Below are positions 1 through 7,867 of a stretch of 48,257 bases of DNA, one piece after another (the first letter of the stretch is position 1; every line of letters starts with the position of its first letter). Origin of the DNA: a bacterium. Lineage in GTDB: Bacteria; Sumerlaeota; Sumerlaeia; MVZB01. The notes under the pieces are model-generated. The model saw only the letters and a list, made by a program, of their open reading frames with translations, ran no database searches and had not been told where the DNA came from. The DNA lies in NCBI GenBank assembly GCA_021372575.1, contig JAJFUE010000146.1:1-48257 (forward strand), in the 5' to 3' direction. The position numbers and the translations under genes are program-made.

Positions 1-1
1 C

Positions 2-1069
2 TCGGCGCTGCACGACGTCGGCTACAACGTCACGAGCGTGAGCAACGGCACGGCGGCGCTGACCTGCCCGAGCCTCGAGGATGTGTCGCTCGTCGTGATT
101 GACGACGAGCTCGACGGGCTCGCCTCGCACGAAACAATCCGCATCCTCAAGCAGAACGGCCCGACGCACCCGATCCCGATCCTGCTGATGGTCCCCGACG
201 ACGGCCTGACGCGCACCGAATCGGTGAGCCTCGGCGGGGCGTGCTCGTTCCTCGTCAAGCCGTTCGACCCGCAGGCGCTCGTGCGCAAGGTCGAACAGGT
301 GCTCGACCAGCAGCGCCTGGACGAGCTTTCGAACCAGTATCTTTCGGACGCGGCCGACCGCATGATGAGCAAGCTCGCCGACCAGCAGATCGCGGGGGCC
401 GTCGAGCGCAAGACGCAGCTCATCATCGAGCGCTGCATCCAGAACATCACCAGCGCGATCGACCAGCGCGCGCGCGCCCAGGTCGATGAGCACGTCACCA
501 GCCTCGTCAGCGACAAGGAACAGGAACTCGTCAAGCTCACCGTGCGCGAAGTCGCCCAGTCGATGGTCGAGAAGCTGGCCGCGAGCAAGGTCGAGGAGGC
601 GATGAACGTGATCCTCGCCGAACAGACCGAGCGCGCCGTGCGCGGCATGGGCGACAAGATTCTGCCCAGCATGATCCGCGAAAAAGTGAAGGAAATGCTG
701 ACGAACATGCTGCCGCGGGAAGTCGAGTCGCGCCTGCAAAAAGCCGCCGAAAAAATGGTCCCCGAAATCAGCCAGCAGATCGTCGGCACGGTCGAGGACG
801 TCGCCAAGCGCGTCGTGCCGCGCGCCGCCCGCGAGCAGCTGCCGCAGGTCGTCGAAGGCCAGGTCGCCACCGCCGTCGATCAGGTCGTGCCACGCCGCGT
901 CAGTGAACTCGTCGCGCGCGAACTGGACCGCCAACTCCACGATAAGATCGAGCCGACGGTGAAAGAGGCCGCCGCCCGCATCCGCCGCAACGTCGTCCTG
1001 TTCAACTCCGCGATCGGCTTCATGATCACCGTCGGCATCGTAGTGCTGATCTGGATCAAGCTCCAATAA
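2..1069 (+). CDS. Receiver-domain protein with C-terminal membrane anchor (5' end outside window)
   Basis: The frame is open from the window edge, so the N-terminus is missing; the first in-window start codon (GTG at 38) lies inside the domain and is not the real start. The first ~100 residues resemble a CheY-like receiver: a VVIDDE stretch where the phosphoacceptor Asp would lie, and FLVKPFD carrying the conserved Lys. Then come about 200 residues of charged amphipathic helix, probably coiled coil, and a last ~20-residue hydrophobic segment (VVLFNSAIGFMITVGIVVLI) ending four residues before the stop. There is no DNA-binding or enzymatic output domain. I infer a response regulator held on the inner face of the membrane by a tail anchor, acting by scaffolding or sequestration. 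The C-terminal part resembles no family I can name. A family-A repeat starts 8 bp after the stop. Confidence 0.6.
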   Translation, partial: SALHDVGYNVTSVSNGTAALTCPSLEDVSLVVIDDELDGLASHETIRILKQNGPTHPIPILLMVPDDGLTRTESVSLGGACSFLVKPFDPQALVRKVEQVLDQQRLDELSNQYLSDAADRMMSKLADQQIAGAVERKTQLIIERCIQNITSAIDQRARAQVDEHVTSLVSDKEQELVKLTVREVAQSMVEKLAASKVEEAMNVILAEQTERAVRGMGDKILPSMIREKVKEMLTNMLPREVESRLQKAAEKMVPEISQQIVGTVEDVAKRVVPRAAREQLPQVVEGQVATAVDQVVPRRVSELVARELDRQLHDKIEPTVKEAAARIRRNVVLFNSAIGFMITVGIVVLIWIKLQ

Positions 1070-1076
1070 CTTTGCG

Positions 1077-1186
1077 GAACCGCGAAGCGGTTCGATCTCT
1101 AAGCCGGGGGTTGAATTGGCTATCAAGCCAATTCAACCCCCGGTCAGGTCGCATGATCTGGGAACCGATTTATCGGTTCGATCATC
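1077..1186 (+). repeat. Family A three-hairpin element, copy A1
   Basis: Three consecutive hairpins: GAACCGC-gaa-GCGGTTC (1077-1093); a perfect 18-bp stem starting CCGGGGG with a 4-nt loop (1104-1143); and GAACCGA-ttta-TCGGTTC (1162-1179) followed by GATCAT. It begins 8 bp after the stop of the upstream gene. The rest of the gap up to the next start shows no other structure. Confidence 0.85.
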
Positions 1187-1326
1187 AAATCCCGCATTTT
1201 TCCAATGATTTCTCTCTTTCTTCCCATCCCCCCCATTGCCTTTTCAGTAACCTTACCCTAAACTACCCGCACAGTTTCACGGGTCGCCCCGAACGAACGC
1301 ATCTTCGCAATGAGAGGAACTCCGCG

Positions 1327-2337
1327 ATGGGTCTGAGAGTGATTATTCCGGTAGCCGGCGAAGGCACCCGCATGCGCCCCCACACGCACACCAAGCCCAA
1401 GGTCCTGCTGCAGGTCGCCGGCAAGCCCATGCTCAGCCACATCCTCGACGAGCTCAAACAATACGACGTCGAGGAAATCTGCCTCGTCGTCGGACACAAG
1501 GGCGAGGCCATCCGCGAATACGTCACCCGGGCCTACGACTACAAGTTCCAGTTCGTCACGCAGTCCGAGCTCAAGGGGCTCGGCCACGCGATCTGGATGA
1601 CGCGCGAGCACTTCCAGGGCGTCCAGTCGCCGCTCCTCATCATCCTCGGCGACACGCTGTTCGACGCCGACTTCAAGAAGATCATCGGCTCGGACGCCAA
1701 CTGGATCGGCGTCAAGGAAGTCGATGACCCGCGCCGCTTCGGCATCGTCGCCCTCGACGGCGAACGCATCACGGCCATGGTCGAAAAGCCCGAGCGCGAC
1801 AAGGCCCCCACCAACCTCGCCATCGTCGGCATCTACTACTTCAACAACGCCGCGCCGCTGTTCACCAACCTCGATAAGCTCATCGACAGCGGCAAGACCA
1901 CCAAGGGCGAGTTCCAACTCACCGACGCCATGCAGCTCATGCTCGAGCAGGGCGCGCTCATGAAGCCATTCAAGATCGCCGGCTGGTTCGACTGCGGCAA
2001 GCCCGAGACCCTCCTCGAAACCAACCGCATCCTGCTCGAGAAGGCATGCCGCACGGGGAAGGTCAACGACTCCACGCAATTCGACGGCTCGCTGATCCGC
2101 CAGCCGGTTTCGCTCGGCGAGGGCGTCAAGATCGAGAACTCGATCATCGGCCCCCACGTCACGATCGCGCAGGGCGCGACGATCCGGAGCTCCATCGTCC
2201 GCAACTCGATCATCTCCAGCGAGGCCGTGGTGGAGAACCTGCTGCTCGACGGCTCGATCATCTCCGATCACGCGCATGCCTTCGGCGCGTTCGCCAACCT
2301 CAACCTCGGCGACAGCAGCGAACTGCGCCTGCATTAA
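1327..2337 (+). CDS. NDP-sugar pyrophosphorylase (glucose-1-phosphate nucleotidyltransferase family)
   Basis: A 336-residue nucleotidyltransferase that would join a sugar 1-phosphate and an NTP into an NDP-sugar for glycan or O-antigen synthesis. The N-terminal Rossmann-like domain opens with VIIPVAGEGTRMRPHTHTKP, the GxGTRxxPxTxxxPK signature that binds nucleotide and phosphate; LGDTLFD carries the metal-binding Asp. The last ~90 residues have I-[GENAQ]-X4 hexapeptide periodicity (IENSIIGPHVTI, IRSSIVRNSII), a left-handed beta-helix as in RmlA-long, GlmU and bacterial GalU/GMP relatives. The frame is open further upstream but that part translates the A1 repeat; ATG 1327 has a GAGAGG Shine-Dalgarno sequence and starts exactly at the domain. 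Sugar and nucleotide specificity cannot be read from sequence. Confidence 0.85.
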   Translation: MGLRVIIPVAGEGTRMRPHTHTKPKVLLQVAGKPMLSHILDELKQYDVEEICLVVGHKGEAIREYVTRAYDYKFQFVTQSELKGLGHAIWMTREHFQGVQSPLLIILGDTLFDADFKKIIGSDANWIGVKEVDDPRRFGIVALDGERITAMVEKPERDKAPTNLAIVGIYYFNNAAPLFTNLDKLIDSGKTTKGEFQLTDAMQLMLEQGALMKPFKIAGWFDCGKPETLLETNRILLEKACRTGKVNDSTQFDGSLIRQPVSLGEGVKIENSIIGPHVTIAQGATIRSSIVRNSIISSEAVVENLLLDGSIISDHAHAFGAFANLNLGDSSELRLH

Positions 2338-2603
2338 AGCGCACGACCAAGGTTATCGGTCCGCGCTCGTCTTGCCGGCCGAAGCCTCTCGCCGGCCGTA
2401 GCCTTGGCGAAGGCTGGTGGCGAAGACTGGAATCCTAGAGTCGTTCTCGAAAATAATTTCCGTTTGCCGCTCGTGCGGCAACACGTACCTTGGTGGCCGG
2501 CACTCGATGAGCGCCTTGCTGAAATCGGCAGTTTCTTTCAAGAAATGCTCTAATCTGGCCAAGCCAGAACCAAAGAAAAGTTACGTTCTCGAACGATGTC
2601 TCC

Positions 2604-2760
2604 AGTCGGCTTTAGCCGACTCCTCTTTGCACCCTGCTTCAGCAGGGGTGTAGGCGTCAGCATGATTTCCATGGAGCCGGCTTCAAGCCGGCTTTTCATA
2701 TCGCGCCGCCCGGCTCATCCAATCCAAGCCGGGTGCAAAGAGGCGTCGGCTGAAGCCGAC
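2604..2760 (+). repeat. Family B composite palindrome array, copy B1
   Basis: Contains AGTCGGCTTTAGCCGACT, CCCTGCTTCAGCAGGG, AGCCGGCTTCAAGCCGGCT, a CCCGGCT/AGCCGGG stem and GTCGGCTGAAGCCGAC. The outer ~30 bp (GTCGGCTTnAGCCGAC plus CTCTTTGCACCC) recur inverted at the right end, so the whole unit has terminal inverted repeats. The 210-bp copy at 36729-36938 has the same ends. Confidence 0.8.
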
Positions 2761-2826
2761 GATCTGTTGCCGTGTTTATGACCTTGAAAATTTGTGCGCA
2801 TTTTACATTCAATTTCAGGCGTTACC
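2761..2826 (-). repeat. Family D/B junction fragment, copy D3
   Basis: Reverse complement of 36664-36728 with few differences, from the end of the palindrome array through GTTGCCGTG, CATGACCTTGAAAA and GTGCGCATTTT to CATTCAAT. The same D-then-B arrangement therefore occurs here and 34 kb away in opposite orientation. Confidence 0.75.
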
Positions 2827-2944
2827 CCCCTCTGCTACAAAATCCTGCATTTCGTACTAATATCCGTCGGAATCTTGCTTTTCTAACAAGATATTATGGT
2901 CTCCCCTTGGTGTCCGACGTGTTGCGCGCAACAGCTTTTTGCGC

Positions 2945-3057
2945 TGCCCGCTTTAGCGGGCTGAATGGGTTGCCACCGGCTTCAGCCGGTGGTCAGCGAT
3001 CCATTGGTTTTCTTATCAGCGCGCTTCAGCGCGCTTTTCGGGCCCGGCTTCAGCCAT
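2945..3057 (+). repeat. Family B palindrome cluster, copy B2
   Basis: Consecutive palindromes CCCGCTTTAGCGGG, CCACCGGCTTCAGCCGGTGG and AGCGCGCTTCAGCGCGCT joined by conserved linkers. It is nearly the reverse complement of 22975-23064, and its first two units recur at 29886-29932. Confidence 0.8.
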
Positions 3058-3331
3058 CGAATTGCCGAACCTTTTTCGTGTCTTTCGTGTTCTCTCTTTC
3101 GTGCCTTTCGTGACCTGAATTTGGTTCTGAATCTTCTCTTTCGCGCTTTTGCCCTTTTGCGTTTTTGCGTGATGTATTTTGGCGGCCTCGTTTTGGGTTG
3201 CGGCTCGATTGCGCCAAGAATTTTCGTGCTTATTTTCGTGTATAACGAACCAATTATTGATCATGGCAATCAAGGCCGAAAAATGTATTCAAGGGTAGGT
3301 CGGGTCCTCGACCCGGATCTTTTGGACTGCT

Positions 3332-3374
3332 TGATGGGACCCATAGGACGCACAGGGCCCACAGGACCCATCAT
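3332..3374 (+). repeat. Family E short tandem repeat (GGGACCCATAGGA type), copy E1
   Basis: Degenerate repeats of about 9 bp with the core GGACCCATAGGA. The same motif occurs at 4707-4740 and 44370-44407, always between genes. Confidence 0.65.
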
Positions 3375-3448
3375 GCCCTTCGATTTCTTGGCGCCCTTGG
3401 CGTCTTGGCGTAAATCTTTGCTGTTTGTTTTTGCGTGAGGTTTTTCGT

Positions 3449-4639
3449 TTATTTCCGCGATTTCACGCGATTCCAAATCCACCCGGCAATTTCCCTCTTG
3501 TCCGCCTGCTCCGACGCTTCTTCCTTGCCGCTCTTGTCGATCAGCACGACCCGGTTCTCCGCCGCCTCGAACCCGACGCCTTCTTCGCCGATCGGGTTGG
3601 CGCAGATTAAATCTAATTTCTTTGCCTTTAATTTTTGTTTGGCGATTTCTATTAGATTTTCGCTCTCGGCGCAGAACCCGACGAGCAGTTGTCCCTTTTT
3701 CCGATTCTCGCCCGCCCAACCCGCGATGTCCGGCGTCCGTTTTAATTCCAACGTCAGCTTATCGCCGCCTTTGATCTTTCCTTTTTCGGCCGCGCCGCTT
3801 TCGTAGTTGGCCACTGCCGCCGCGAACACCGCGATATGCGTCTTCGCCCAGAACTTCTTCACTTTGGCCAGCATCTCGCGCGCCGACTCGACCGGATATG
3901 CCTCGACCCCCGCCGGAACCGGCGCGCTCATCGGCCCGTGCACAAAAATCACCCGCGCCCCCCGCGCAGCCGCCTCGGCCGCAAGCTCCGCGCCCATCCG
4001 CCCCGTCGATCGATTGCTGATAAACCGGATCGGATCGAGTTTTTCGCGCGTCGGCCCGGCCGTGATCAGCACGGTCTTGCCCTTCAGTTCAGCGCCCGTT
4101 GCAAAATATTTTTCCAATTCCTCGACGATGTCCGCCGGCTCGGCCATGCGCCCCGGCCCCACTTCGCCGCACGCCAGCGCACCTTCGCCCGGCTCGATCA
4201 TCTTCACGCCGCGCGCCAGCAGCGTCTTTAAATTCTCCTGCGTCGCAGGGTGCTGCCACATCGCGCTGTTCATCGCCGGCGCGATATACAGCGGCCCCGT
4301 GTAAGCCAGCGCCAGCGTCGTCACCGCGTCGTCGGCCAGCCCCAGCGCCAGCCGCGCCAGCAGGTGCGCCGTCGCCGGAGCCGCCACGATCGCGTCCGCC
4401 CACCGCGCCCACGCGATGTGCTCCATCTCCCACGCCCTCGGCCGCTCGAACACGTCCTGATACACAGGATAACCCGCCAGCGACTCGAACGTCACCGCGC
4501 CGACAAACTCCTGCGCCGAACGCGTCATCGCCACGCGCACCTCGGCCCCAGCCTTCTTCAGCCGGCTCACCAAATCCGCCGACTTATACGCGGCGATCCC
4601 GCCCGACACCACGACAATGATTTTCCGGCCATTGAGCAT
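3449..4639 (-). CDS. coaBC: Bifunctional phosphopantothenoylcysteine decarboxylase / phosphopantothenate-cysteine ligase
   Basis: Makes 4'-phosphopantetheine in coenzyme A synthesis: the CoaB half joins 4'-phosphopantothenate and Cys with CTP, the CoaC half decarboxylates the product using FMN. The 396-residue length matches the family. CoaC (about 1-185): VVVSGGIAAYKSADL at the N-terminus, catalytic His in MEHIAW (residue ~74), APAMNSAMW (PXMNXXMW motif, ~121) and the active-site Cys in ALACGEVGPGRM (~157). CoaB (about 190-396): TAGPTREKLDPIRFISNRSTGRMG and the Lys of KIKGGDKL. The ATG at 4639 is chosen over one eight codons upstream because GGAG lies 9 nt before it and it sits at the domain edge. 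Neighbours are unrelated. Confidence 0.95.
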   Translation of the reverse strand: MLNGRKIIVVVSGGIAAYKSADLVSRLKKAGAEVRVAMTRSAQEFVGAVTFESLAGYPVYQDVFERPRAWEMEHIAWARWADAIVAAPATAHLLARLALGLADDAVTTLALAYTGPLYIAPAMNSAMWQHPATQENLKTLLARGVKMIEPGEGALACGEVGPGRMAEPADIVEELEKYFATGAELKGKTVLITAGPTREKLDPIRFISNRSTGRMGAELAAEAAARGARVIFVHGPMSAPVPAGVEAYPVESAREMLAKVKKFWAKTHIAVFAAAVANYESGAAEKGKIKGGDKLTLELKRTPDIAGWAGENRKKGQLLVGFCAESENLIEIAKQKLKAKKLDLICANPIGEEGVGFEAAENRVVLIDKSGKEEASEQADKREIAGWIWNRVKSRK

Positions 4640-4706
4640 ATCCAGACACTCCGCGTAGATCATACAAAATGCCCGTCACGAAAACACCAAAGAACCTGCC
4701 TCATAT

Positions 4707-4740
4707 CTCCCATGAGTCCCATAGGTCCCATCATACCCAT
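4707..4740 (+). repeat. Family E short tandem repeat, copy E2
   Basis: CCCATGAGTCCCATAGGTCCCATCATACCCAT-type 9-bp units between coaBC and the next minus-strand gene. Confidence 0.6.
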
Positions 4741-4756
4741 TCTTTTCTTTTTTAAG

Positions 4757-5620
4757 TTAATTTCTCTTCGACCGCTGGAATTCCTGCAGCAGGTCGAAAG
4801 TTTCCCTCAGGCTCGCCGCCGCCTTGCGCGCCTTCTTGCCCGCCAGCTCCGCCCGCGCCACCTGCAGGTGATGCCGCGCCTGCCGCGCGTATTCGGGCGT
4901 CGGGCTGACCCCGATCTCGACCAGCAGCCGCGGGTAGCGCGTCGGCTTTTCCGCCATCTGCCGGCACGTCAGCTTCAGTTTCTTGAGCTGCATCGGAATC
5001 GGCAGCAGGCAGATCTCGACGTGCGATTCGCCGTCCGTCATGATCATCGGCTGCTCGAACGTCCATTGCGTCCCATTGTCGTCGATCGCAACCACCTGGC
5101 TGGCCTGGATGTCCCCATGATGCGCGCGCAGCGCCACCGCCGAGATGTTCTCCGCCGGCGTCTTGAGTTCATACAGCACCGTCTGCCACTCCGACTCGGT
5201 GACCTTTTGCGAGATGATCTCGCGCCACGTATAGTCGGGCAGCGTCGGATTGGCGCGGTCCAGCCGCTCGATCTGCATGTTGATCGCGCCGAGCATGCGG
5301 TCGATCTGCGCCACGCGCGCCGCCGTCGGACCCTGCCGCCCCTCGAGCTCCTCGATGATCTGCCTCAGGATCATGCAGCTCTCGTTGACCGACAGCGGCG
5401 GCTGCATGGTCGGCATGGGAGCGCCCTGCGGCGGCGTGAGCGCGATCGTCTGCGGCGTCGCCACGGCGATCGTCGTCGGCGAAGTCGCCGTGGTGAGCGT
5501 GCGCGACGTACCGCCGCCTGCCGTGCGCGCCACGCCCGGCCAGATCGCCACCGTCATCGCGATCGTGAGGATGGACTGCCTGAGGGGAAACATTTCTTTA
5601 CGCGCGCGTTCGGACACCAT
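4757..5620 (-). CDS. Secreted protein of unknown function
   Basis: 287 residues of no family I recognise. The N-terminus (MFPLRQSILTIAMTVAIWPGVA) is a plausible signal sequence, then a Thr/Pro/Ala-rich linker of about 45 residues, a helical segment (IIEELEGRQGPTAARVAQIDRMLGAINMQIERL), a mainly beta segment, and a charged C-terminal helix rich in Arg, Lys and Ala. A periplasmic or surface location is inferred. ATG 5620 has AAAGG about 11 nt upstream; the GTG at 5632 overlaps that sequence, and ATG 5593 is also possible and would place the hydrophobic stretch closer to the N-terminus. It lies 117 bp upstream of coaBC on the same strand and is probably independent. Confidence 0.6.
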   Translation of the reverse strand: MVSERARKEMFPLRQSILTIAMTVAIWPGVARTAGGGTSRTLTTATSPTTIAVATPQTIALTPPQGAPMPTMQPPLSVNESCMILRQIIEELEGRQGPTAARVAQIDRMLGAINMQIERLDRANPTLPDYTWREIISQKVTESEWQTVLYELKTPAENISAVALRAHHGDIQASQVVAIDDNGTQWTFEQPMIMTDGESHVEICLLPIPMQLKKLKLTCRQMAEKPTRYPRLLVEIGVSPTPEYARQARHHLQVARAELAGKKARKAAASLRETFDLLQEFQRSKRN

Positions 5621-5734
5621 TCCGTCGCGCACCTTTCAAATCAAAAAAAACAAAAACCACTTCCCGTTCGGTCGAACAACAACCCAAGCATATCCCGCCC
5701 GCCCGCATTTCTCAAAGAAATGTATAAGAGAAAA

Positions 5735-5766
5735 TAAGTGCTGAGTCCTGAGTGCTGTGTCCTGAG
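5735..5766 (+). repeat. Family F inverted repeat, left arm
   Basis: TAAGTGCTGAGTCCTGAG followed by a second TGCTG/TCCTGAG unit. It pairs in inverse with 6192-6219, so the two arms bracket the four-helix-bundle gene. A third partial copy lies at 13166-13184. Confidence 0.75.
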
Positions 5767-5769
5767 ATC

Positions 5770-6174
5770 TTAGCTCTGAGCAGGATCTGCATTACGTGCA
5801 GATTTCGGTTTGCGTTGTTTCTTAACGGAAGTGCGCAGTCCGCCAAGGATTCTTGCAATTTCCTGCGTCTCGTTCAATAACCTCTCGAATACGACGTGTT
5901 CCAGGTAGCCCACGTCCAGTGCAACATATAACTGCGATCTCACTTCGGCACAGGACGCCTTTGCTATGGAAAGGAAATGTTCAAATTCGCCATTGCCCCA
6001 CCGTTCGAATCCTTCGGCAATATTGGACATGACTGAGACTGCGGCGCGTCGTATTTGATTTGTAAGTCCATGATCATTGGCAAATGGCGAGTTGCGCGTC
6101 AGGCAATAAATTTCACGCGTAAGTTCGCGCGCTTTCTGCCACGCGATGAGATCCTCAAATCTCTCGATTCTCAT
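5770..6174 (-). CDS. Four-helix-bundle protein (23S rRNA intervening-sequence / S23 type)
   Basis: 134 residues with all marks of the S23/IVS four-helix-bundle family: [14 protein letters not shown] at the N-terminus, [29 protein letters not shown] in the second helix region, and [25 protein letters not shown] in the third. Members are 115-135 residues long; some are encoded within insertions of 23S rRNA genes, many stand alone, and their molecular role is not settled. This copy is not in an rRNA gene. It is enclosed by inverted arms: the left arm ends 3 bp before its stop codon and the right begins 17 bp beyond its start. The right arm also supplies the stop codon of the upstream gene. This may be a gene cassette moved by its repeats. 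Confidence 0.9.
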   Translation of the reverse strand: MRIERFEDLIAWQKARELTREIYCLTRNSPFANDHGLTNQIRRAAVSVMSNIAEGFERWGNGEFEHFLSIAKASCAEVRSQLYVALDVGYLEHVVFERLLNETQEIARILGGLRTSVKKQRKPKSARNADPAQS

Positions 6175-6191
6175 AGCTTTGGCCTTATGCT

Positions 6192-6219
6192 GGACTCAGG
6201 ACTCAGCACTCAGCACTTA
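6192..6219 (+). repeat. Family F inverted repeat, right arm
   Basis: GGACTCAGGACTCAGCACTCAGCACTTA-type arm; its reverse complement starts TAAGTGCTGAG like the left arm. The terminal TTA is the stop codon (TAA on the minus strand) of the 6217-7857 gene, so the repeat abuts or defines the end of that protein. Confidence 0.75.
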
Positions 6220-7857
6220 CTGCAATTTCACTTCCGCTCCGTGCAGCGCCGCCGACGCGACCTCGTCGGTCTTGCCCAGCAGCGTCACGCCCTCGCGGGT
6301 CACTTCCGTGGCCCGCTTGCCGGTCCGCGCGTCTTCGATCTCGAACCAGAACACGGCACGATTGGTCGCCTTGAGCGGCCGATACACGATCCGCGCGAAC
6401 GTTCCGCCCGGATATGCCTTCGGCCCCGCGATCGAGCCGACCTCGTAGTCGATCACCCCGCGCTGCGGATAAACCTGATTGGCGAGCAGGCTGTCGAACG
6501 GGAACTGTTCGTGGAAGTCGCCGTCGAAGATGTTGATCCCCGGCGTGATGTAATTGTCCTGGTCCGCGTCCAGCACCTGCACCAGGTCCGGCTGATAGCG
6601 GATCCGCAGCTTGATGTGGTCGAACTCCAGCCCGGCCGGGTTGAGCAACATCACGTCCGCCGTCGAGACCTTCCCGACCGCCGCCTCGCCGGCCGCCGGC
6701 ACGATCGCCAGCCGCACGCGCTGAAGCGGGTCGAGGTCGGCCGACCCGACGAGCGAGTCGCGAACCACGTTCAGGTCCCGTTCGTAGTAATTGTCGGCCA
6801 GCTTGGTCTTGACGTGCAGCAGCAGCCGGATGTCGCCCGGGTCGGCGAAGAAGTTGTTCAGGATCAGGTTGCGGCCGCCCGAATAAACGCCCGTCGCCTG
6901 TTCGCCTTTCGGCGCGCCCAGCCCGATGTGGCTCTCCACGGCCGGCGCCACCGCCTTCCAGTTGACCTGCACCAGCGGATTGACCATGTCGGCCAGCGAG
7001 CGGTCAAGCCGCGTCGAAATGTGAATGTAGCCGTCCTCGCGCCATACGCGCGCCTCGATCGGCGCAGTCGTCAGCTTGTCCAGTTTCTCCGTGTTCACCC
7101 ACGTCGGCTCGACGATCTTCGGATCGTAATGCAGCCACAGGTTCACTTCGCCGAGTTTGTCCTTCGTCCGGCTGTAATAGCTGATCGTCGTGTCGAACAG
7201 GTCGCCGGTCTCCAGTTCCCTTTCGCCCGGCGTGAAATACAGCGCGTTGGACTTGAATTCGGCCGGCACGGGCGACTCGCCCACCGCCGCGCTTTTTCCC
7301 CCGCCACCGCGGGATTCGCGCTTGCCGGCGCCGACGGGCGCCGTCTTGCGCGTCGTCACCGTCTGCCTGGCCTGGCCCGCCATCGCCCGCGTCACCTCGC
7401 CCGTTTTCGAATCCACGTTCTTGCCCGATTTCGTCGCATCCGTGTTGCGCGAGTTTCGGCTGGAGCCCGAGCGGCTGCTGTAGCGGCTGTTGCCGGTCGA
7501 ATCGGAATAGCCGCTCCCGCTCCCGTAGCGCGACTGCAGGTTGTCCGTCGATGAGCTGCGGCTGTTATACCGGCTCGACCCAGAGGAGCTGCCGTAGCGG
7601 CTCGACCCGTAGGACGAACCGTACGACGTGGAACCGTACGAGCTGCCGTAACTCGTCGAGCCGTACGCCTGGCTGCCGTAGCTGCTCGACCCATACCGGC
7701 TCGACCCGTAACGGCTCGACCCATACGAGCTGCCGTTATTGCTGCTGTAACCCTGATTGGTGTATTGCGCCCCGGCCGACACCGCTGTGATCATCAGCAG
7801 CGCGGCCCACAGCGCTCCGAATCGTGAAACTGCGGTATGGCGATTGTGGTCACACAT
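6217..7857 (-). CDS. Secreted protein with Ser-Tyr-Gly repeats and cohesin-like beta domains
   Basis: 546 residues. Signal peptide MCDHNRHTAVSRFGALWAALLMITAVSAGAQ, then about 130 residues of low-complexity SYGSSRYGSS repeats, a basic linker, and a C-terminal half with two beta-sandwich segments. The second (VRLAIVPAAGEAAVGKVSTADVMLLNPAGLEFDHIKLRIRYQPD..., here abbreviated) has the LxxLxYDPxxL-like and GG-T-F-A-hydrophobic pattern seen in cohesin-type domains; the first has LHYDPKIVEPTW. I infer a surface or matrix protein built for protein-protein contact. ATG 7857 has GAGGGA upstream. It starts 10 bp after the nadB stop and may be cotranscribed. The Tyr/Gly/Ser tract could be disordered or self-associating; no catalytic motif is seen. 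Confidence 0.65.
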   Translation of the reverse strand: MCDHNRHTAVSRFGALWAALLMITAVSAGAQYTNQGYSSNNGSSYGSSRYGSSRYGSSSYGSQAYGSTSYGSSYGSTSYGSSYGSSRYGSSSGSSRYNSRSSSTDNLQSRYGSGSGYSDSTGNSRYSSRSGSSRNSRNTDATKSGKNVDSKTGEVTRAMAGQARQTVTTRKTAPVGAGKRESRGGGGKSAAVGESPVPAEFKSNALYFTPGERELETGDLFDTTISYYSRTKDKLGEVNLWLHYDPKIVEPTWVNTEKLDKLTTAPIEARVWREDGYIHISTRLDRSLADMVNPLVQVNWKAVAPAVESHIGLGAPKGEQATGVYSGGRNLILNNFFADPGDIRLLLHVKTKLADNYYERDLNVVRDSLVGSADLDPLQRVRLAIVPAAGEAAVGKVSTADVMLLNPAGLEFDHIKLRIRYQPDLVQVLDADQDNYITPGINIFDGDFHEQFPFDSLLANQVYPQRGVIDYEVGSIAGPKAYPGGTFARIVYRPLKATNRAVFWFEIEDARTGKRATEVTREGVTLLGKTDEVASAALHGAEVKLQ

Positions 7858-7867
7858 GGCTGGTCCC

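Larger units (their letters stand above)
2338..3448. other. 1.1-kb gene-free block of stacked repeats
   Basis: No credible gene. The short open frames here translate palindromes. In order: a unit at about 2372-2440 shared in inverse with 23106-23150; a TCTGGC/GCCAGA hairpin near 2560 shared with 23081, 29950 and 36968; composite palindrome array B1 (2604-2760); a family-D fragment (2761-2826); palindrome cluster B2 (2945-3057); CTTTCGTGT-type degenerate tandem repeats (3071-3113); a GGGACCCATAGGA-type repeat (3332-3374); and a cttggcgcc-type repeat (3387-3413). It separates convergent genes. Confidence 0.75.

Noticed and set aside
2417-2781. Short plus-strand frames (about 60-78 residues) in the repeat block
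   Set aside because: Peptides such as ADSSLHPASAGV come from family-B palindromes and recur in other frames; no independent coding signal.
4250-5737. 495-residue plus-strand frame opposite coaBC and its neighbour
   Set aside because: Antisense shadow rich in Arg, His and Pro, typical of GC-rich DNA; no domain pattern.
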